This document shows positions 5,963 through 10,533 of a stretch of 10,533 nucleotides of DNA, one piece after another. Source of the DNA: Candidatus Aenigmarchaeota archaeon CG_4_9_14_3_um_filter_37_18 (GTDB taxonomy: Archaea; Aenigmatarchaeota; Aenigmatarchaeia; CG10238-14); the NCBI GenBank assembly GCA_002789635.1, contig PFTQ01000029.1:1-10533 (forward strand), read 5' to 3'. How positions within the stretch are numbered: position 1 is the first letter of the stretch; every line of letters starts with the position of its first letter. A program made the position numbers and the translations under genes. The notes under the pieces were generated by a model. It ran no database searches and was not told where the DNA came from. It saw only the letters and a list, made by a program, of their open reading frames with translations.

Positions 5963-6695
5963 CTTTTTTAACAACGCCTGGCTTCGGCTCATACCATATT
6001 CCATCCGATAGCAGCTCGCCCACAGCTTCTTTAAACGAATTTTCATCAATTTTCGACTCTTCAAGCAGCCTTTTTATTTCGATGCCTTTTCCCTTGTCTA
6101 ATTTTTCAATCAACTCCATCAGCATAGGCTTATGGTCATGCTCTTTCTTTTTTTCCTTTTCGCCTAAAGTTTCTATCATACCGTCGATTTCTTTCTCAGC
6201 ATAGCCATACTTCTTTATCATGAATTTTTTTAACTCCTCAAAATCAGCAAACTTGTCCTTGTTTTTCTGAACTCTTTCATATATTTTTTTCTTCTGCACC
6301 AATTCTTTTAACACTTTCAATTTGTGGTAAGCTTCATAGTTATTGCTGGCTTTTCTAATAATTTCAGGAATAATATAATTCTCCCCGTTGTATTCCCTGA
6401 CTTTGCCTATCAAAAAAACATTTTCGCCAACATTTACTTTTTCAAAAAAATCAGCATCTTCCTTGAAAGCTTTAACCCTTATACCATCTGTATCATCATC
6501 AATCGTCACAGAAGAATAGTTGCCATCCTCGCTCATGAATTTTTCGACAACCGTTCCAACAATTTTAGCGCGCGATATTTTTTCCCCGAATTTTGTCAGG
6601 ACATAACTGGGTTCCATGCCTTCTTTTCTGATAAATTTGGAATCGGTGATATCAGATATTCTTGTCAACTTTGTTGTTTGCCTTAGTGTTTCCAT
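5958..6695 (-). CDS. RPA-like single-stranded DNA-binding protein (OB fold plus winged helix)
   Basis: A 245-residue protein with the two-part layout of RPA32-type subunits. An OB fold at about residues 40-115 (ISRAKIVGTVVEKF, YSSVTIDDDTDGIRVKAF, GENVFLIGKVREYNGENYIIPEII) should bind single-stranded DNA. A charged helical linker (about 120-185) follows, then a C-terminal winged helix (about 190-245). Only one OB fold is visible, so it may work with other RPA subunits encoded elsewhere. The last ten residues, EPKPGVVKKV, nearly copy the MCM C-terminus. It sits 37 nt downstream of mcm, fitting a role in replication. An ATAAAA motif about 27 nt before the ATG could start a leaderless mRNA. OB-fold assignment is firm; the precise family (RPA32 or another OB protein) is inferred. 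Confidence 0.82.
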   Translation of the reverse strand: METLRQTTKLTRISDITDSKFIRKEGMEPSYVLTKFGEKISRAKIVGTVVEKFMSEDGNYSSVTIDDDTDGIRVKAFKEDADFFEKVNVGENVFLIGKVREYNGENYIIPEIIRKASNNYEAYHKLKVLKELVQKKKIYERVQKNKDKFADFEELKKFMIKKYGYAEKEIDGMIETLGEKEKKKEHDHKPMLMELIEKLDKGKGIEIKRLLEESKIDENSFKEAVGELLSDGIWYEPKPGVVKKV

Positions 6696-6719
6696 GCCTG
6701 TTATTATATGATATTAAAC

Positions 6720-6725
6720 TTTTAT
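6720..6725 (-). promoter_or_regulatory. candidate TATA box for the RPA-like gene
   Basis: Minus strand ATAAAA, in the gap between mcm and this gene, is centred about 27 nt before the ATG at 6695. No SD is present, so a leaderless transcript is possible. Confidence 0.3.
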
Positions 6726-6732
6726 GGTTTGT

Positions 6733-8748
6733 CTAGACTTTCTGCACAACATGCGGCTTCGGCTCAAAGATCAAGCCTTCTTCTTTCATCTTCTTGATTA
6801 TTTCTTCAGGCCTTTCAACATTTTTTTCCTTGGCGAGCTTAACTATCTCTTCGATTGGGATGTTTTTTCCTATTGACTGGCTCAGCTCATCAATCACATC
6901 AAGAAGTATTCTTATCTTGCTTCTCTGAGCGCTTGTTGCAGCGGCTCCTTCTGCCCTGTCAATATCTATTAGCCCGGTCTCCGGGTCAAATCCAAACTGC
7001 CTTAAAGAATATTTCAGCACATCAATCGCCCTTTGGGCATCCTCTTCTTCGACTTTTTCCTTTAGCCTTACTTTAGCGCTTGCTTCAGACAATCTAATCA
7101 ACCCTTCATACTGCCTGAGTGTTATTGGGACTGGAGATTCTTCGCCTGTTGACTTGCTTCTTAAGCCGACATAAAAATCTTTCAATTTTTTTCCAGCCTC
7201 TTGGGTTAATTCCGGCCTGCAGTGCATCTTTGCATAAGCTATGTATTTTTTAAGAAATTGAGTTTCAATTATTGGCTTGGATTCATCTTGCTTGAAGTGC
7301 CTTGCATCAAGTATATGGTCGACCATCTTTTCATCTGTTTTAGCATCAGGGATATCCCTTAAGGCAAACTTGAGGTCAAACCTTGACAGCAGTGTTTCTG
7401 TTATGTTGATTTGCTCGCGGATAGGAATGTAAGGATCAAACCTGCTGAACTTCGGGTTTGCGCCTGCAAGCACAGATGTTTTCGCTGGCAAAGTCGCTAC
7501 AATTGCAGCTTTTGCTATTGAAACTGTCTGAAGGCTTAACGCTTCATGCATTGCAACTTGGTCATCGCTGTTCATTTTTTCGAATTCATCAATGCTGACA
7601 AGAGAGTTGTTTGCGAGAACTAGTGCACCTGCCTCAAGAACCCATCCCCCCATGAATTGTTCATCCTTAATCACGCTGGCGGTCAACCCAGGTCCAGTGA
7701 CTCCTTTTCCGCTTACATATTTCCCTCTTGGTATTATATCTGAGGCCAATTTTAATAGCATGGACTTGCCGACTGCTGGGTCTCCTATAAGAAGCACGTG
7801 AATATCGCCGCGAATCCTTGTCCCGTCTTTCAGGAAATGTGGAGTTCCGCTAAACAGCTGAAGGATAATTGAAAGCTTGACATTCTCCAAGCCATACATG
7901 CTAGGAGCGAGCGATCCGATTAGTTTTTGATATATTTCTGGGTCTTTTGCAAATCCTTTAATCTTCTTTTCATCCTCTGGGCTGATATCGATTTCATCCC
8001 ATTCTTCTTCTGATGTTTCAAAGTTGTTGGCATCTATCAGTATCTCCATCTGCCTAGTTTTTGTCCCTTTGGCTGTTTTTTTTGGGACTTCTTTTAATAT
8101 TCCAAATACCTTTATCCTGTTTCCGGGCTCGGACTTATTCCTGAGTTTAGGCGATACCAAATCCTCTTTCAGGAAGATCATTATTTCCGAAGGCCTCTCG
8201 CCGGTTGTTATCTCATAAGGCTCTTCTATTGCCACCCATCTTGCATCGAACAATTTCTCCTTTATAACTTTGAAATTCCTTCTATTCCCGCAATCGCATT
8301 TTACAGGATAGCTTATTGTTTTTTCTTTTTTGTCTTGTATTACATTCATTCTCTGGCCGCATTCCTGGCATTCAAAAACTATCTCTGAAATTTCTGGCCT
8401 TACCTCAGAAGCCCTTTTAACAATCCCATCGACCGTCAAGAATTTCCCGATATGCTCTGCTCTTATGTTTCTTATTCTTAGCCCGGTATTTTCTGGCAGG
8501 TTAAAAAATCTTATTTTTATCTCTCCTTTTTTTGGGAAGTCTATCTGTTTTATGGATTCGTTTATTATTTCAAGATTTTCATCAGGTTTTTCGAGAATAG
8601 CATCAGCCAAATCAGGGTTGAATTTATCAAGCTCGCTGAAGTCTACCTTAAGCGTTCTTGAGCCTTGACTCACAGCTAAAGCTAGGTCTTTATAGTATTT
8701 TTCCCTTAAGAATTCTGTGAATTGATCGATGATATCATTATTTTTCAT
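6733..8748 (-). CDS. mcm: MCM replicative DNA helicase
   Basis: Archaeal minichromosome maintenance helicase, an AAA+ homohexamer that unwinds DNA at the replication fork. At 671 residues it is full length with no intein. In order: N-terminal helical/OB region; a zinc-binding insert with C127-x2-C130 and C151-x-C153; Walker A GDPAVGKS at 322-329; Walker B VSIDEFEKM at about 384-392; sensor 1 AGANP at 428-432; arginine finger in LLSRFD (R456); and a C-terminal winged helix ending EPKPHVVQKV. Small departures from the common forms are Ala in Walker A (often GDPGxxKS), Glu in IDEFEKM (often IDEFDKM) and CxC rather than CxxC in the second zinc knuckle. The ATG lies 5 nt after the tbp stop and lacks an SD, so it is most likely transcribed with tbp. 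Confidence 0.97.
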   Translation of the reverse strand: MKNNDIIDQFTEFLREKYYKDLALAVSQGSRTLKVDFSELDKFNPDLADAILEKPDENLEIINESIKQIDFPKKGEIKIRFFNLPENTGLRIRNIRAEHIGKFLTVDGIVKRASEVRPEISEIVFECQECGQRMNVIQDKKEKTISYPVKCDCGNRRNFKVIKEKLFDARWVAIEEPYEITTGERPSEIMIFLKEDLVSPKLRNKSEPGNRIKVFGILKEVPKKTAKGTKTRQMEILIDANNFETSEEEWDEIDISPEDEKKIKGFAKDPEIYQKLIGSLAPSMYGLENVKLSIILQLFSGTPHFLKDGTRIRGDIHVLLIGDPAVGKSMLLKLASDIIPRGKYVSGKGVTGPGLTASVIKDEQFMGGWVLEAGALVLANNSLVSIDEFEKMNSDDQVAMHEALSLQTVSIAKAAIVATLPAKTSVLAGANPKFSRFDPYIPIREQINITETLLSRFDLKFALRDIPDAKTDEKMVDHILDARHFKQDESKPIIETQFLKKYIAYAKMHCRPELTQEAGKKLKDFYVGLRSKSTGEESPVPITLRQYEGLIRLSEASAKVRLKEKVEEEDAQRAIDVLKYSLRQFGFDPETGLIDIDRAEGAAATSAQRSKIRILLDVIDELSQSIGKNIPIEEIVKLAKEKNVERPEEIIKKMKEEGLIFEPKPHVVQKV

Positions 8749-8753
8749 AATAA

Positions 8754-9308
8754 CTATTTTTTAATAGCATCTATATCTTTTAATCTTTTTGACAAAACAT
8801 TAACCGCATATTCTATGTCCTCGACTTTTCTTCCCCCAGTGCACACAATCTTACCAGAGCTGAACAATAGAAAAGCAACTTTAGGGTCTTTCATCCTGTA
8901 AACTAATCCAGGAAATTGCTCAGGCTCATATTCAGAATCTTCAAGCTCAAATGCAATGTGGTCTAGGTTTATTTTGCCATCAAGCTTAGATGAAGCAACA
9001 ATATTTTGGATTTCGATCTTGTATTTCTTAGGATTGCCAATCTTTTTTTCTTTCAGGATTTTGACAACTTTTTTGATAACTATCGTAACATCTTCAACGC
9101 TTCTTGCCCCAGTGCAGACAATTTTTCCGGAAGAGAAAATTAATGTAGCAGCTTTCGGGTCTTTTACTCTATAGACCAAACCAGGAAATTGTTCTGGTTC
9201 ATATTCGGTTCCTTCAATGTGTTCAACTAACATTTCAAGAGGTATCCTTATTCCGAAAGCCGCAGAAGCAACAATGTTCTCAACCTTTATATCGAATTTC
9301 TTTGCCAT
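8754..9308 (-). CDS. tbp: TATA-binding protein
   Basis: General transcription factor that binds TATA boxes and recruits TFB and RNA polymerase. The protein is two tandem copies of the saddle-shaped repeat: residues about 5-90 and 96-180 each contain the identical block EYEPEQFPGLVYR and then FSSGKIVCTG. From the chosen ATG it has 184 residues, the usual archaeal length, and it lacks the acidic C-terminal tail seen in some euryarchaeal TBPs (it ends DAIKK). The start at 9308 (MAKKFDIKVENIVAS) fits the family; an in-frame GTG at 9317 would add MGI but lies almost at the predicted transcript start. GGGGATC directly precedes the ATG. It is the first gene of the tbp-mcm-RPA-aIF2-beta cluster, with a good TATA box upstream. 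Confidence 0.97.
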   Translation of the reverse strand: MAKKFDIKVENIVASAAFGIRIPLEMLVEHIEGTEYEPEQFPGLVYRVKDPKAATLIFSSGKIVCTGARSVEDVTIVIKKVVKILKEKKIGNPKKYKIEIQNIVASSKLDGKINLDHIAFELEDSEYEPEQFPGLVYRMKDPKVAFLLFSSGKIVCTGGRKVEDIEYAVNVLSKRLKDIDAIKK

Positions 9309-9340
9309 GATCCCCACTTACATTATTATCTTGATTGATA

Positions 9341-9348
9341 TATTTAAA
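9341..9348 (-). promoter_or_regulatory. TATA box of tbp
   Basis: Minus strand TTTAAATA, within ATTTAAATATAT, is the best TATA match in the window. It is centred about 37 nt before the tbp ATG and predicts a roughly 10-nt leader containing GGGGATC. It is the likely main promoter of the information-processing cluster. Confidence 0.55.
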
Positions 9349-9358
9349 TGGTTAATTT

Positions 9359-9838
9359 TTAAGTGTAGCCATCCTTGTTGAGCAAAAACTCGTTTAATTT
9401 CCAGACTGGAATTATCAAAGTTTTACTATGTTTTATCAGATTCTCTTCGTACCATGTAATAATAACTGGAATTAGTTTCTGGCTGTTTTTTATTCTGAAT
9501 TTCGTTCTAGCGATTGGGTTATTTTTTGTAAATTTTTGAAATTCTTCAAGTCTTTCTTCATGATCTTTTATAGCTTTTTTTAATGCCGATGATTTGTATC
9601 TGCCAGCAGACCATTGTTTGCAGTCTATCAGAAATGTTGCATTATTGTCTGTTGCTATTATGTCGACTTCATATCTTCTTGATGTTTTGAACCTGAAGTT
9701 GTTCCATGTTTTGAAGTCATATTTTTCTAGGATTTTTGAAACTAGCCTTTCGAAGTCTTGCCAGTTTATATCTTTAATTATTTCTTCTATTTGTCTCCCT
9801 TTAAGGAGCTCCAATTTAATCTGTTTAAGTGATATCAT
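9359..9838 (-). CDS. PD-(D/E)XK nuclease, Mrr-type restriction endonuclease-like
   Basis: A 159-residue protein with the Mrr-like nuclease core. W26-x-DFE30 begins a helix (INWQDFERLVSKILEKY), E30 being the family's helical acid. Then come D59 in YEVDIIAT and D72-C-K74 in FLIDCKQW, giving the E...D...DxK catalytic set. After the core there is a basic helix and a strand-rich C-terminus (LIPVIITWYE, KTLIIPVWKL). It should cut DNA using divalent metal, but no methyltransferase or specificity gene is beside it, so it is not a visible restriction system; repair or defence against foreign DNA are both possible. The ATG at 9838 lacks an SD, and TTTATTAAA about 27 nt upstream suggests a leaderless mRNA. 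It lies upstream of tbp on the same strand, but tbp has its own promoter. Confidence 0.83.
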   Translation of the reverse strand: MISLKQIKLELLKGRQIEEIIKDINWQDFERLVSKILEKYDFKTWNNFRFKTSRRYEVDIIATDNNATFLIDCKQWSAGRYKSSALKKAIKDHEERLEEFQKFTKNNPIARTKFRIKNSQKLIPVIITWYEENLIKHSKTLIIPVWKLNEFLLNKDGYT

Positions 9839-9860
9839 AAATTAAATGGATAATTAATTG

Positions 9861-9869
9861 TTTAATAAA
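9861..9869 (-). promoter_or_regulatory. candidate TATA box of the Mrr-type nuclease gene
   Basis: Minus strand TTTATTAAA is centred about 27 nt before the ATG at 9838. It sits inside a short palindrome (GTTTAATAAAC, 9860-9870 on the plus strand). Confidence 0.35.
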
Positions 9870-9917
9870 CTAAACACCTATTTCTATAATTAAATAATGA
9901 AGTCTTGAGAGTTAAAA

Positions 9918-10373
9918 TTAGAATACAATCCGAGTTGCAAAAATTATTAACCATATACAATTCAAACCTAAGAAAGTTATTTCTGTAATACCAGTTAAAC
10001 CGTACAAAATGAAAAGAATTAAAGTTAGTAAAAGATTACACCCAACTATGGATAAACCTATAATCTTTAAGGAGGGGTTGGTTTTTGAGGCTGAAAAACT
10101 CACGAAAATTTCATATAATATAAAGAACATACAAAACATTAAGCAAAAAATAGTGTGAATAGGCGAACCTTCAGCTATAGTTAATCCAGTGAGAATTAAA
10201 AACAAGGAGGCTAAAACACCTGAAATTATGCTGAAAATATTTGACTTTAAATTAAATTTCAAGTTCAAACCATACATATATGGTCCATTCAACAAAGCAA
10301 TTGATGTGCAAAAGAAAATTACCAGTGGTTTCATTTCACTATTCGAACTAATATCACTTATTGTTTTATGCAT
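9918..10373 (-). CDS. DUF998-like membrane protein, probably 5'-truncated by an insertion sequence
   Basis: A 151-residue integral membrane protein with about five hydrophobic segments. The stretch LTGLTIAEGSPIHTIFCLMF, followed by paired helices and ending GITEITFLGLNCIWLIIFATRIVF, resembles DUF998 proteins (the GlFPE...H motif region and the C-terminal helix). DUF998 members usually have about 200 residues and six helices; here the first helix is missing. Reading in frame upstream of the ATG gives RGSEQDSY before a TGA, and YMHKTISDISSNS aligns with the family motif that follows helix 1, so homology appears to continue to about 10400, exactly where an insertion sequence seems to end. The gene is therefore probably a remnant; the ATG at 10373 may or may not be used. 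Function of DUF998 is unknown. Confidence 0.65.
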   Translation of the reverse strand: MHKTISDISSNSEMKPLVIFFCTSIALLNGPYMYGLNLKFNLKSNIFSIISGVLASLFLILTGLTIAEGSPIHTIFCLMFCMFFILYEIFVSFSASKTNPSLKIIGLSIVGCNLLLTLILFILYGLTGITEITFLGLNCIWLIIFATRIVF

Positions 10374-10400
10374 ATATGAATCTTGCTCAGAACCTCTTCA

Positions 10401-10533
10401 TGTGTTGTCCTGAATTAATGTCCTCTCGATGATTTTTATTGGTTTTCATAAATTAATCACTTCTTCATCTTATCCATGAACGCCTGAGATGGAGTTCTTG
10501 TATGGTTATTGTACAAGCTCATATGAGGTCTCT
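10401..10533 (-). mobile_element. end of an IS481/IS3-like insertion sequence (partial)
   Basis: The last 77 bases carry the C-terminus of a DDE transposase. Beyond its stop, an end beginning TGTGTTGTCCTGAATTAATG at 10401 (plus strand), containing TGTCC twice (10406-10410, 10419-10423), looks like a terminal inverted repeat. The boundary near 10401 is inferred from that TGT start and from where DUF998 homology stops. The other end lies outside the window. Confidence 0.5.
10457..10533 (-). CDS. transposase C-terminus (DDE/integrase core), partial
   Basis: The open frame enters from the right edge and ends in TGA at 10457-10459. The 24 complete codons begin RPHMSLYNNHTRTPSQAF and end DKMKK. 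RPHxSL followed by a TPxxF segment is the hallmark C-terminus of IS481/IS3-type integrase-core transposases (commonly YNxxRPHxSLxxxTPxE). The catalytic residues lie outside the window, so activity cannot be judged. The stop is 56 nt from the proposed end of the element, a normal distance for such elements. Confidence 0.65.
   Translation of the reverse strand, partial: RPHMSLYNNHTRTPSQAFMDKMKK

Noticed and set aside
8754..9308. Direct repeat of protein sequence within tbp (EYEPEQFPGLVYR twice)
   Set aside because: This is the normal two-fold repeat of every TBP, not a recent duplication.
9309..9317. GTG start for tbp (MGIMAKK...)
   Set aside because: The ATG at 9308 matches the family N-terminus and leaves room for a short leader after the TATA box; the GTG would sit almost on the predicted transcript start.

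Overview
This window is a stretch of AT-rich archaeal chromosome. The diagnostic genes are a TATA-binding protein, an MCM replicative helicase, an OB-fold single-stranded-DNA-binding protein, translation factor aIF2-beta and the archaeal DNA repair protein NreA. Promoters look archaeal: TATA boxes lie about 25-37 nt before starts, and several genes look leaderless. Small compact genes, Thr-rich secreted proteins and the gene set would suit a DPANN-type lineage (Woesearchaeota/Pacearchaeota-like), but that placement is inference.

Layout, left to right. A secreted Thr-rich glycoprotein (minus) diverges from nreA (plus), with both promoters in the 711-862 gap. nreA converges on a small cysteine-rich protein (minus). 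Next is a minus-strand pair, a 42-residue zinc ribbon and a MazG-type nucleotide pyrophosphohydrolase, divergent from rnhA (plus). rnhA converges, with one base between stop codons, on a two-gene toxin-antitoxin-like operon (minus) that has its own TATA box, a perfect 17-nt inverted repeat and clear ribosome binding sites. Upstream of it on the same strand is a lipoprotein with two PLD nuclease/phospholipase domains and a lamin-tail domain.

The core of the window is a minus-strand information-processing cluster, in transcription order tbp, mcm, RPA-like, aIF2-beta. The gaps are small, but candidate TATA boxes sit 27-30 nt before the RPA, aIF2-beta and PLD starts, some buried in the upstream stop codons, so the cluster may be read from several promoters. 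MCM and the RPA-like protein end in near-identical winged-helix tails.

Upstream of tbp is a PD-(D/E)XK nuclease of the Mrr type. The right end holds a DUF998-like membrane protein gene that appears to have lost its 5' end to an insertion sequence; the last 24 codons of that element's DDE transposase run off the window.

No rRNA, tRNA or CRISPR array was seen, and no gene-free stretch exceeds 300 bases (the longest is 711-862). I did not find a clearly new system. The best leads are the toxin-antitoxin-like pair with its operator, the PLD-PLD-LTD lipoprotein, the apparent AUA start of the secreted protein, and the shared MCM/RPA tail.
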